Shown here one piece after another: positions 8,927 to 15,957 of a stretch of DNA of 33,420 nt; the stretch's first letter is position 1, and every line of letters begins with the position of its first letter. A model generated the notes under the pieces. It was not told the origin of the DNA and did no database searches. It saw only the letters and a list, made by a program, of their open reading frames with translations. The stretch is from NCBI GenBank assembly GCA_018267315.1, contig JAFDYS010000052.1, forward strand, positions 1 to 33,420, in the 5' to 3' direction. The translations under genes and the position numbers were made by a program. Source of the stretch: Bacteroidota bacterium. Lineage in GTDB: Bacteria; Bacteroidota; Bacteroidia; Chitinophagales; UBA10324.

Positions 8927-9517
8927 ATGTTCACAGGAATTATTGAAGCAACAGGCAAAATCATTTCCATCCGTGAAGAAGGAAGCAACAAACGGTTTAC
9001 GGTGGAATCATCAATTTCTTCAGCATTGAACCCCGATCAAAGTGTTTCACATGATGGGGTCTGCCTAACGGTGGTCGCAGTTCACGGCAATCAGCATGAA
9101 GTGGTAGCGGTGGATGAAACACTCTCCCGGTCAAATTTTGGTTTTAAACAAGAGGGCAATATCCTCAACCTCGAACGTTCGGTTTCTATGAACGCGCGCA
9201 TGGATGGGCACATCGTACAGGGGCATGTAGATGATACGGCCATCGTGAACAGGATAGAGGAGAAGAACGGAAGCTGGCTTTTTGAATTCAGTTACCGGAA
9301 AAAAGAAGCGGCTCTATTGGTTGATAAAGGTTCTGTTTCCATAAACGGTGTCAGTCTCACGGTAATAAAACCCAAGCGCAAAAAGTTTTCTGTTGCCATC
9401 ATTCCTTTCACGTACGAGCACACAAATTTTAGTGAACTGAAAGAAGGGCATACCGTCAATCTTGAATTTGACATTATCGGAAAATACGTTCAGCGTATCA
9501 TGGAGCTGAGAAAATAA
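8927..9517 (+). CDS. ribE: riboflavin synthase alpha subunit
   Basis: A 196-residue protein with two tandem lumazine-binding domains, the normal size for riboflavin synthase. It converts two molecules of 6,7-dimethyl-8-ribityllumazine to riboflavin plus a pyrimidinedione. Diagnostic segments are the start MFTGIIEATG, SVSHDGVCLTV in the first domain, MNARMDGHIVQGHVD at the domain junction, and SVSINGVSLTV in the second. The start is set at the second ATG of ATGCATATG (8927), because MFTGI is the conserved N-terminus. It is a single gene here, without ribBA, ribD or ribH nearby and without an FMN riboswitch that I can see in the 85-base leader. Confidence 0.96.
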   Translation: MFTGIIEATGKIISIREEGSNKRFTVESSISSALNPDQSVSHDGVCLTVVAVHGNQHEVVAVDETLSRSNFGFKQEGNILNLERSVSMNARMDGHIVQGHVDDTAIVNRIEEKNGSWLFEFSYRKKEAALLVDKGSVSINGVSLTVIKPKRKKFSVAIIPFTYEHTNFSELKEGHTVNLEFDIIGKYVQRIMELRK

Positions 9518-9523
9518 GCCGTC

Positions 9524-9531
9524 TATCTTTG
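9524..9531 (+). promoter_or_regulatory. -7 promoter element (TATCTTTG) for the cysteine-cluster gene
   Basis: TATCTTTG matches TAnnTTTG exactly and lies 16 bases before the ATG at 9548, giving a very short leader. It falls just after the ribE stop and suggests that this gene is transcribed independently of ribE. Confidence 0.5.
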
Positions 9532-9547
9532 CGCCTCGCAAAAAATT

Positions 9548-10060
9548 ATGGCAGCAACCCCCGAATACCAGCAACTGATTTTTCAAACAAAGAAGAAAGC
9601 CAGGAAAGAATCCAAGGAGAATAAGGCCTTTTTCCGAAAACTCAAAAAGAAGAAACCGGCAGGGCTCACTTCTTCACTCAGGAAATTCAATGATGAAGCG
9701 TTCGCGCATATCAACTGCATGAATTGTGCAAACTGTTGCCGCACCTCTCTCGCTGTTTTTGAAAAGCCCGATGTGAAGCGCATCGCAAAACATTTTCAAA
9801 TGACGGAGAAGGAATTCATTAAAAAATATCTGCGCCCGCACCCTGACTATGACTATCTGATAAAGACGTTGCCCTGTCCGTTCCTGAGTGAAGACAACCT
9901 TTGCACGATCTATGAAATCAGACCTACCGGTTGCGCCACGTATCCTCCGGCCAAGCTGCGCCTCACCGATGAGCAACTCGATGTGCTGCACGACAATGTG
10001 GGTATATGCCCCGCAGTGAGTGAGATGGTTGATAAGATCAAGGAGAAGTTTGCTTCCTGA
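9548..10060 (+). CDS. YkgJ-family cysteine cluster protein
   Basis: This 170-residue protein has the cysteine pattern of the YkgJ/UPF0153 family of putative zinc- or iron-binding proteins. C57, C60, C63 and C64 (CMNCANCC) lie near the middle, followed by C110 (LPCPFLSEDNLC), C119 and C129 (IRPTGCATYP). The first 45 residues are very rich in lysine and may bind nucleic acid or stay disordered. The biochemical role of the family is not settled. It follows ribE by 30 bases but has its own promoter-like element. A strong hairpin lies downstream. Confidence 0.85.
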   Translation: MAATPEYQQLIFQTKKKARKESKENKAFFRKLKKKKPAGLTSSLRKFNDEAFAHINCMNCANCCRTSLAVFEKPDVKRIAKHFQMTEKEFIKKYLRPHPDYDYLIKTLPCPFLSEDNLCTIYEIRPTGCATYPPAKLRLTDEQLDVLHDNVGICPAVSEMVDKIKEKFAS

Positions 10061-10136
10061 AATCAGTTTCCGTCTTAGGAGTTGAGTATTTTCAATTTGT
10101 ATATTTTATTAAAGTTGCTTTACAACTTTCCGACCG

Positions 10137-10183
10137 GCTCGAAGTGACCCACCCGCTTAGGTCAGTTCGAGCTTGTCGAGAAC
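10137..10183. repeat. REP-like hairpin element
   Basis: GCTCGAA-g-TGACC (10137-10149) pairs with GGTCA-g-TTCGAGC (10160-10172), 12 base pairs with one G-G mismatch and a 10-base loop. It runs into TTGTCGAGAAC, which repeats the TCGAG theme. The stem is symmetric and could act on either strand. There is no T-run, so it looks more like a repetitive extragenic palindrome than an intrinsic terminator. Similar words (CTCGACAAGCTCGAAC) occur in many bacterial intergenic repeats; that part is recollection, not measured here. Confidence 0.6.
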
Positions 10184-10229
10184 ATGTGAGGATGTCAGCG
10201 ATAAACCAAAAGCGAATTAACTTCCCATC

Positions 10230-12029
10230 ATGAAAAAAATCATTCTCTTTTCCTTTTGGCTTTTGGCTTTTCACTTTTCACTTCTCTTCGCGCAGACTTC
10301 GGGTAGAACCACCTACTGCAACCCGATGGACATAAACTACCAATACAACTGGGAGCAGATCAACGAAAAAATTTCCTATCGCTCCGGCGCCGATCCGGTG
10401 ATCGTGAATCATGACGGGGAATATTTTTTGTTCGTAACCATTTCCGGCGGTTACTGGAAATCGAAAGATCTTTTGCAGTGGGATTATGTCCTCCCAAGCA
10501 AGTGGCCGATGGAAGACATCTGCGCGCCGGCCGCGCTTTCTGTGCGCGATACACTCTACCTTTTTCAATCAACCTTTCTGCAGCGTCCGATTTTGTACTC
10601 GACAAAACCTGAAACCGGCGACCTGAAATTTTACAACCGGTGGTTGCCGCAACTTCCAAAAGAAGTGGGACCGTGGGATCCGGATATTTTCTATGATCAG
10701 GATAAAGACAAATGGTACATGTACTGGGGCTCATCGAATGTGTATCCTATTTACGGAAGTGAGTTGGACAAAAGCAATCGCTTAACCTACAAAGGCGATT
10801 ACAAAGAAATGATTCGCTTGCATCCTGATCAACATGGTTGGGAAAGATTCGGACAAGATCACCGCGACACAACTGTTGTTCCCTACATCGAAGGGGCGTG
10901 GATGAACAAGTACAATGGTAAATATTATTTGCAATATGGCGCGCCGGGAACGGAATACAATGTGTATGCAAACGGAACGTATGTCGGCACTGATCCGCTC
11001 GGTCCATTCACCTATGCGCCGTACAATCCGATTGCATATAAGCCCGGCGGTTTCATGCAGGGGGCGGGGCATGGATGCACGTTTAAGGACAACTACGGAA
11101 ACTACTGGAACATGGGCACGCCATGGGTGGCAGTGAACTGGAATTTTGAGAGGAGAATCTCGATGTTCCCTGCGGGATTCAATAAAGATGATGAACTGTA
11201 TTCTGATTCGCGCTTCGGCGACTTTCCGCATTTTCTCCCAACGAAAAAGTGGGAGAGTGCTGATGAGCTTTTCACAGGATGGATGTTGCTCTCTTACAAA
11301 AAACCTTGCACGGCTTCTTCGTCGATTGACACAGTGAATGATTCGACAGGAAAATTTTCTCCAGTGATCAAGAAATCAGGAATTCAATATCTCACGGATG
11401 AAAACCCGCGAACATTCTGGCTCGCTGCGAAAAATCAACCGGGTGAATGGGCCATCATCGATCTGCAAAAGGAATATGAAGTGAAAGCATTTCAGGTGAA
11501 TTTCACGGATTATCAATCCGGGATTTTTGAAAGCAATGAATCGGTGTACACGCAATTCAAAATTTATGAATCGAAGGATGGAAAGAACTGGAACCTGATG
11601 GTCGATCTCACGAAAGAGAAACGAGATCGGCCGAATGCTTACATCGAATTGAAAGAACCGGTGAAGACGCGTTACATCAAATACGAGCATGTGTATGTCG
11701 CAGCAAAAAATCTTGCGATCAGTGACATCAGGGTTTTTGGGAATGGTGATGGAAAAATTCCTGACACACCAAAGAAATTTTCTGTTACGCGTGAGAGCGA
11801 TCAGCGCAATGCAATGGTGAGTTGGGAAAAAGTGAAAGGCGCCGTGGGTTACAATATTCGCTGGGGAATTGGAAAAGATAAACTGTATCAAACCTACCAG
11901 GTATGGGGCGATCAGCCATCAACGCTTGAAGTTCGCGCACTCAACATTGGGCAGGACTACTGGTTTGCGATTGAAGCGTTTGATGAGAATGGGGTTTCGA
12001 AGGTGAGTGAGGTGGTGCATGTGGAGTAA
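10230..12029 (+). CDS. secreted GH43-like glycosidase with F5/8-type and FN3 domains
   Basis: A 599-residue protein with signal peptide MKKIILFSFWLLAFHFSLLFAQ. Residues about 45-350 resemble the five-bladed propeller of glycoside hydrolase family 43. The three acidic positions are D55 in SGADPVIV, D150 or D152 in GPWDPDIFYD, and E221 in IEGAWMNKYNGKYYLQY. Residues about 360-505 look like a discoidin/F5-8 (CBM32-like) carbohydrate-binding domain, with DENPRTFWLA and TRYIKYEHVYV. The last 90 residues form a fibronectin III domain. GH43 enzymes cleave arabinans, xylans or galactans; the substrate cannot be assigned here. No T9SS signal is visible, so it may be periplasmic. It stands alone but is near other secreted polysaccharide-active genes. 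Confidence 0.85.
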   Translation: MKKIILFSFWLLAFHFSLLFAQTSGRTTYCNPMDINYQYNWEQINEKISYRSGADPVIVNHDGEYFLFVTISGGYWKSKDLLQWDYVLPSKWPMEDICAPAALSVRDTLYLFQSTFLQRPILYSTKPETGDLKFYNRWLPQLPKEVGPWDPDIFYDQDKDKWYMYWGSSNVYPIYGSELDKSNRLTYKGDYKEMIRLHPDQHGWERFGQDHRDTTVVPYIEGAWMNKYNGKYYLQYGAPGTEYNVYANGTYVGTDPLGPFTYAPYNPIAYKPGGFMQGAGHGCTFKDNYGNYWNMGTPWVAVNWNFERRISMFPAGFNKDDELYSDSRFGDFPHFLPTKKWESADELFTGWMLLSYKKPCTASSSIDTVNDSTGKFSPVIKKSGIQYLTDENPRTFWLAAKNQPGEWAIIDLQKEYEVKAFQVNFTDYQSGIFESNESVYTQFKIYESKDGKNWNLMVDLTKEKRDRPNAYIELKEPVKTRYIKYEHVYVAAKNLAISDIRVFGNGDGKIPDTPKKFSVTRESDQRNAMVSWEKVKGAVGYNIRWGIGKDKLYQTYQVWGDQPSTLEVRALNIGQDYWFAIEAFDENGVSKVSEVVHVE

Positions 12030-12039
12030 CACCCACCAG

Positions 12040-12399
12040 TTAATTATCCTTTCTTGTTTTTTCAATTAGTGTATTGACTTCTTTCAGAGCGGAACTGACT
12101 TTCTGCTGGACATCAATAAGATTGTCCTGCAATCGCATTAGTTTAGTTTTTATTGAATCCATCTGTTCGTTATTACTCTCTTCGAGAATGGCAACATCAA
12201 ACTTCAAAACGTCTGCAAATGGAGAGAAATCTACCCGGGCCGCTTCTTTTATCGCTTTCAAAACTTCAAAGGGTAGTTTTTCCCGATCAAAGAAACTATA
12301 AATCGCTGCTCTGGAATATCCAATCTTTTCGGCTAGATCACTTTTATTAACTCTATTCTCCTTTAATATTCTTTTCAATAATTTGCCGTGATGTTCCAT
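12040..12399 (-). CDS. small HTH protein with C-terminal coiled coil
   Basis: This 119-residue protein has an N-terminal helix-turn-helix at about residues 15-45 (VNKSDLAEKIGYSRAAIYSFF), similar to XRE/Cro or lambda-repressor folds. A long amphipathic segment from about residue 75 (NNEQMDSIKTKLMRLQDNL) should form a coiled coil for oligomerisation. It probably binds DNA as a dimer or larger oligomer. Targets are unknown. It is transcribed alone from a well-formed promoter and converges on the GH43-like gene with 10 bases between the stops. Confidence 0.75.
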   Translation of the reverse strand: MEHHGKLLKRILKENRVNKSDLAEKIGYSRAAIYSFFDREKLPFEVLKAIKEAARVDFSPFADVLKFDVAILEESNNEQMDSIKTKLMRLQDNLIDVQQKVSSALKEVNTLIEKTRKDN

Positions 12400-12407
12400 G
12401 TGTATCT

Positions 12408-12420
12408 ATGTGACTAACAT
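12408..12420. promoter_or_regulatory. imperfect palindrome, possible operator of the HTH gene
   Basis: ATGTGACTAACAT is an imperfect inverted repeat (ATGT/ACAT arms with partly symmetric centre). It lies between the -7 element and the ATG of the HTH gene. Autoregulation is plausible from position, but the symmetry is weak. Confidence 0.25.
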
Positions 12421-12430
12421 TAAACCATTC

Positions 12431-12462
12431 CAAATATACTGACCGTGTTTATTTTTTCTCAA
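12431..12462 (-). promoter_or_regulatory. Bacteroidota promoter of the HTH gene (TTG-21-TATATTTG)
   Basis: On the minus strand, TTG (12462-12460) is followed after 21 bases by TATATTTG (12438-12431). This is the best complete -33/-7 pair in the window. It lies 31 bases upstream of the ATG at 12399. Confidence 0.6.
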
Positions 12463-12487
12463 CCTCCAAACGATTTTATGTCCTTTT

Positions 12488-12597
12488 CCGTAGCCGCAAC
12501 TCTCGAAGAGGATACGGCGCTATTCGAATCCGCAGCGTTTGCAATTTCCAGATTACCTCATCATTCCTTCACAACCTTCTTCACCCAACTTCCACCG
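12488..12597. repeat. 110-bp direct repeat, copy 1, with a relic of a T9SS gene end
   Basis: By hand alignment it is ungapped against 12782-12891 with 11 mismatches in 110 bases, about 90% identity. The last 36 bases are identical. On the minus strand those bases encode GGSWVKKVVKE followed by TGA, the same C-terminus as the phosphoesterase gene except that TGG (W) plus stop has become a stop. No coding region precedes it, so it is a stranded 3'-end fragment. Confidence 0.85.
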
Positions 12598-12606
12598 CCC
12601 TCTTCT

Positions 12607-12709
12607 CGCGCGCGCATGCAGTTAAGATAATTAAGCGAGGGGTGCGCGTGCGCTAGTAAACAAGAAGCGCGCACACAACAGCACCGGCGCTCCAAGGCAT
12701 GCGCGCACC
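12607..12709. repeat. four alternating purine-pyrimidine (Z-DNA-prone) tracts in inverted arrangement
   Basis: CGCGCGCGCATGCA (12607-12620), GTGCGCGTGCGC (12642-12653), GCGCGCACACA (12667-12677) and GCATGCGCGCAC (12697-12708) strictly alternate purine and pyrimidine. GCGCGCATGC (12610-12619) is the exact inverse of GCATGCGCGC (12697-12706), and the two middle tracts are partly inverse to each other. They could form nested stems. The base composition is much richer in GC than the flanks. Confidence 0.7.
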
Positions 12710-12711
12710 AT
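12631..12711 (-). CDS. tiny open frame of 26 codons inside the repeat element, doubtful
   Basis: ATG at 12711-12709 opens a frame reading MVRACLGAPVLLCARFLFT and ending with TAA at 12633-12631. The same frame is open upstream, without an ATG, to a TAA near 12845, about 72 codons in all, and includes KSETRVRLKPPECREDF. The peptide has a hydrophobic core. It is more likely an accidental frame in a dispersed repeat than a real gene; strong recurrence in other genomes with conserved frame would change that. Confidence 0.2.
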   Translation of the reverse strand: MVRACLGAPVLLCARFLFTSARAPLA

Positions 12712-12781
12712 AAGAAAACTGGACTGAGGAAAATCCTCTCTGCATTCCGGAGGCTTTAATCGTACTCTTGTTTCAGATTTA

Positions 12782-12891
12782 CCGTAGCCGTGTCTCTCGA
12801 AGAGGACACGGCGCTCTTCGAATACACAGCGTCTGCAATCTCCAGTTTACCTCACCATTCCTTCACAACCTTCTTCACCCAACTTCCACCG
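12782..12891. repeat. 110-bp direct repeat, copy 2, spanning the 3' end of the phosphoesterase gene
   Basis: This copy includes the last 13 codons and stop of the phosphoesterase gene (12852-12891) plus 70 bases of downstream DNA. The non-coding part contains GCCGTGTC (12788-12795) and GACACGGC (12806-12813) around a CTC-GAA-GAG core, a hairpin of about 11 base pairs with one bulge. In copy 1 the outer stem is degraded. Confidence 0.85.
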
Positions 12892-14756
12892 TGGCTGTTG
12901 GTCACTCGAATAAAGTAAACTCCTGCAGGAAAATCTTTGCCAAAGGCGGTGGCTTCCCCGCTTGCGTTTTGAAAACGGATGAGCGTTCTTCCTAAAATAT
13001 CATTTATGCTCACGGTCATGCCTTCATCATGATCCAGCTTCAATAGGAATTCATCAGAAGATGGATTCGGATATATGCTGAATGGCGCCATGGATAGTTC
13101 ACCCTCTTTGCACGTCACGCTTACCATCAATGTCCTGTTAGGTCTTGAGCCGCAACTGCTCTTCGCCAGCACTTTCACTGTTCCCCCGTTCGGGCCATAG
13201 TTGACGGTGATGGAGGTGGAGTTTTGTCCTGATGCAATAGTTGCGCCGGATGGTACCGTCCATTTGTAGTTGCTTGCACCGGGAACACTCGCAATGCTGT
13301 ACGGCACATTCATTTGATTGGCGCATACGGAGGTTGCTCCGGTGATTGCTCCCGGTTTCGGCGGAATGCCATAAACCGTGATGGACCGGCTGGCGCTTGC
13401 ACCAAAGCAGTTGGAAGCGTTCACTGAAATTTTTCCGCTCACAAATCCTGAAGGCATTGTCGCGGTAATGCTGCTCGTTCCCTGCCCGCTGTTAATGGTT
13501 GCTCCGCCGGGCACGGTCCAGTTGTACAAAGTTGCATTCCCCACTAGCGGACAACTGAAAGCATAGGCATTACCTCCGCACACATCAGACGTTGGGCCGG
13601 AGATCGAAGCCGGCTTGGCCGGTGCACTGGTATAGCTGCATGAATTCGATTCCTTCCAGACTCCGCTGATGTTATCAGCATTGGCCGCTTCTCCTGCATA
13701 GGTAAGTCCATACATATCTTCAAGAGTGCGCAGAACATTGAAATGGTCGATGTGGGTGCTGTCATTTCCGTATTTCATCATTTCGTCGGTGAAAATGGTG
13801 GCCATGTGATTTCCACTCGAGTCATCATCTTCATCCCACGTGAGGATAAATAAGCTGTTATGCGTCTTTGCCCACTGAATGTAGGAATCAAGGTGCTCCT
13901 CCAGCCACATATCACCGACTTTAATTCCACCGCTGTGCATATCATTATCCAGGTTAGGAATCACAAGACTTATGGTGGGAAGCGTAGCATAATCAGTGGG
14001 GAAAGCCGTGAGTGGTTGATTGGTGGTAGCGGGAATCTGATTGGCCCCGGTTCCCATCCAGTTGGCTGCGGGGTTATGGCGGCGAACATATTTTCCGGAA
14101 CTGCAGCCGTCAAATCCGACTGACGGAAGATCTTCAGAATAGGTAGCGTATGATTTGCCTGCAGCGATAAGCTGGTAGCCGAGATTTTCGGTAGTGAAAA
14201 ACTGGGTGACGCAATTGCTGCTCGTCACACCCTGGTTATCGCCGGAAAACAGGTAGAGATAATTGGGTTGGCTCGGATGTGTAAGAGCATATGATTGAGT
14301 GAACAACACGCTGTTGACATCTGTTGCCAGTGAATTGATGTAATCCGCCAGCGAAGAACCGATGATCTGATCATAAGCTTTGTTCTCCATGATGCAGATC
14401 ACAATATGATCCGGCGTGGGCAGAAGTGTTTGAAATGTTTGGGTTGAAGAGTAGGGGCTTTTCTGTGCAGAACAGATCGAACGAACCTGTGCTTCGTATC
14501 TCGTTCCGATTTCCAAACCGGTGAGCTCTTTTGAATTTGAAGTGGCACTCACCACAGTCCACGGTGTTGTTCCTTTTGCGCGGTATTGAAGCTTGTAACT
14601 GGTTGCGCCGGTCACCGCATTCCACGAAATAGTGGCAGACGAAGTTGTGATCGCAGCCACCGTGATTGCCGAAGGAGTATCACACGCTTTTGAACGATTG
14701 TAGCCAAAGGAAAGGAACAGCAGTATGATTGCCGCGAAATAGTAAGTTTGTTTCAT
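12852..14756 (-). CDS. T9SS-sorted phosphoesterase (acid-phosphatase-like) with FN3 and Ig/PKD-like repeats
   Basis: A 634-residue protein with signal peptide (MKQTYYFAAIILLFLSFGY). A fibronectin III domain covers about residues 26-112. A phosphoesterase domain of the PF04185 type (acid phosphatase/phospholipase C superfamily) covers about 115-370, with the metal-binding ICIMENKAYDQIIG motif (E124, N125), HPSQPNYLYLFSGD and ILTWDEDDD...NHMATIF. Two Ig/PKD-like repeats (ISGPTSDVCGG, ITGATSVCANQ) follow. The end is a type A T9SS sorting domain: SIYPNPSSDEFLLKL to AGVYFIRVTNSHGGSWVKKV. It probably releases phosphate from organic phosphates at the cell surface. Its last codons are duplicated downstream as a relic. 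Confidence 0.88.
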   Translation of the reverse strand: MKQTYYFAAIILLFLSFGYNRSKACDTPSAITVAAITTSSATISWNAVTGATSYKLQYRAKGTTPWTVVSATSNSKELTGLEIGTRYEAQVRSICSAQKSPYSSTQTFQTLLPTPDHIVICIMENKAYDQIIGSSLADYINSLATDVNSVLFTQSYALTHPSQPNYLYLFSGDNQGVTSSNCVTQFFTTENLGYQLIAAGKSYATYSEDLPSVGFDGCSSGKYVRRHNPAANWMGTGANQIPATTNQPLTAFPTDYATLPTISLVIPNLDNDMHSGGIKVGDMWLEEHLDSYIQWAKTHNSLFILTWDEDDDSSGNHMATIFTDEMMKYGNDSTHIDHFNVLRTLEDMYGLTYAGEAANADNISGVWKESNSCSYTSAPAKPASISGPTSDVCGGNAYAFSCPLVGNATLYNWTVPGGATINSGQGTSSITATMPSGFVSGKISVNASNCFGASASRSITVYGIPPKPGAITGATSVCANQMNVPYSIASVPGASNYKWTVPSGATIASGQNSTSITVNYGPNGGTVKVLAKSSCGSRPNRTLMVSVTCKEGELSMAPFSIYPNPSSDEFLLKLDHDEGMTVSINDILGRTLIRFQNASGEATAFGKDFPAGVYFIRVTNSHGGSWVKKVVKEW

Positions 14757-14775
14757 AGGGTAGCGGATAGATGAT

Positions 14776-14783
14776 GAAAGATA
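14776..14783 (-). promoter_or_regulatory. weak -7-like element (TATCTTTC) before the phosphoesterase gene
   Basis: Seven of eight bases match TAnnTTTG on the minus strand, 19 bases upstream of the ATG. No -33 TTG is visible at the usual distance. Confidence 0.25.
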
Positions 14784-14889
14784 CCAGTATTTATTGAGAG
14801 CCTATGTGAGGCAGAAATGTGAAAATGTTCAACCGAGGTGTTCCCCCGGTTGGCTAAGATTCCTTCTCTGTTATCGCCAAATTTGTAGA

Positions 14890-14958
14890 GGGTCTCAATG
14901 TCTTCACTTGTTCTTCTGAATGAGACCCAGCGCTCGTTGTAATCATCTCCCGGGTCTC
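14890..14958. promoter_or_regulatory. three-arm alternative hairpin element
   Basis: Arm A GGGTCTCA (14890-14897), arm B TGAGACCC (14921-14928) and arm C GGGTCTC (14952-14958) are evenly spaced, with 23 bases between A and B and 23 between B and C. B can pair with A (8 bp) or with C (7 bp) but not both. The element lies between the end of the small membrane protein gene and the start of the phosphoesterase gene, both on the minus strand, so it is in the likely leader of the latter. An attenuator-like switch is possible but inferred. Confidence 0.5.
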
Positions 14959-14984
14959 CTTCGAATACTCCCGTTGCTACGAGT

Positions 14985-15755
14985 TCAATCGTATTCCTTT
15001 TTCAGATCGCTAATGAGTTCTGTTGCCATCTCTTCAGCGTGTTTCCAGGGACTATCAATGTCTCTCTGCAGATTTCTTTGCTGTACCACAACCATATTCA
15101 ACAGATCCCTTACTTCACTTCTTTTATTTTCCAGTGATTCGGGGTTTGAAGGGTATAGGTTTTCGATAGTTTGCTTCGACACCGTGTCAACAGACCATAA
15201 AAAATAACGCGATAACTTTTGATGATAAACCGGGTCAATAATCTGATTGATCTGGTTCAACAACATATTGCCCCGTACCTGGTGGTTATACGCTTCTGAT
15301 TCAATATCATTCACCAGCCCATCGTACTTCATCATTTTGTCCAGCAGCTTTTGATTTTTGAAATAACGTAGACTACCCGAATTTTTTATTTGATCAAATG
15401 TTGCCCTGTTCCAAACGATCGGCTGAGTCCAGTACGCAAACCGTGTGTAGAATGAAAACCGCGCAGCATTACGTCCTTCCAATTTGGTTTGGCTAAGGTT
15501 GATGAGGCTATCAGCAAAAGCTATATAGGTTGTCGCAATTTTTTTTTGAGCCCGGATGGCGACAATATCATTTTGTAAATCTTCAATCAGCGACTTTGAA
15601 AATTCCTTTGCCCGCTGATTTTCTATATAGTGTTCGCGCTGATTTTCCACAAAGAAGCCAAGCGAAACAGCGAGGAATAGCATTAAAAATTCCCAGAAAT
15701 AAGATTTCCAATTTCGCTTTTCATGCTCATGATGAGTGTGGTGATGTACTTCCAT
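14985..15755 (-). CDS. small membrane-anchored protein, DUF6090-like
   Basis: About 256 residues starting MEVHHHTHHEHEKRNW. The in-frame ATG at 15761 would add only MI, and 15755 is preferred because the His-rich start is common in this type of protein. A single hydrophobic segment (about residues 20-36, FLMLFLAVSLGFFVENQ) follows the KSYFWEF motif. The rest is helical and charged, probably outside the cytoplasm. The pattern resembles DUF6090 proteins, which are frequent in Bacteroidota and have no known function. It is a single gene, divergent from the pentapeptide-repeat gene. Confidence 0.75.
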   Translation of the reverse strand: MEVHHHTHHEHEKRNWKSYFWEFLMLFLAVSLGFFVENQREHYIENQRAKEFSKSLIEDLQNDIVAIRAQKKIATTYIAFADSLINLSQTKLEGRNAARFSFYTRFAYWTQPIVWNRATFDQIKNSGSLRYFKNQKLLDKMMKYDGLVNDIESEAYNHQVRGNMLLNQINQIIDPVYHQKLSRYFLWSVDTVSKQTIENLYPSNPESLENKRSEVRDLLNMVVVQQRNLQRDIDSPWKHAEEMATELISDLKKEYD

Positions 15756-15805
15756 AATCATTTTTTGGAAAGGGTGAATGTAGTCTGTGTTTTGCGATTT
15801 TGCTT

Positions 15806-15915
15806 CCCGGTCGCGTGAATTCAGGGCAGTAAAAACGGATGAGTAAACGCTTGCGCATAGACTGACCGGGCGAATGCGAAGTCTGGTATAAAATCTCTGC
15901 TACATTCGTGCCCGG
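15806..15915. promoter_or_regulatory. second set of competing inverted repeats, upstream of the pentapeptide gene
   Basis: CCCGGTC (15806-15812) is the exact inverse of GACCGGG (15864-15870). The latter overlaps CCGGGCGAATG (15866-15876), which can instead pair with CATTC-gt-GCCCGG (15903-15915), 11 base pairs with a two-base bulge. The two stems exclude each other. The stretch lies in the divergent intergenic region 15756-15957. A regulatory role is inferred only from structure. Confidence 0.4.
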
Positions 15916-15957
15916 CAATAGTGATGACTTCATCTTTTGAAATACTAAATTGACGGC

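Larger units (their letters stand above)
12400..12851. other. 452-bp gene-poor, repeat-rich intergenic region
   Basis: This stretch lies between the HTH gene start and the phosphoesterase gene end. It holds the HTH promoter, one full copy and most of a second copy of a 110-bp direct repeat, and, between them, four alternating purine-pyrimidine tracts arranged as inverted repeats. A 26-codon open frame on the minus strand overlaps these tracts. No conserved protein gene is recognisable. The elements are listed separately. Confidence 0.8.

Noticed and set aside
12445..12995. Plus-strand open frames across the 110-bp repeats
   Set aside because: They only read through the repeat and the antisense of the phosphoesterase end; no recognisable protein.
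14755..15000. 76-codon minus-strand open frame before the phosphoesterase gene
   Set aside because: It looks partly protein-like but has no ATG, GTG or TTG start, so I did not annotate it as a gene; mentioned as a finding.
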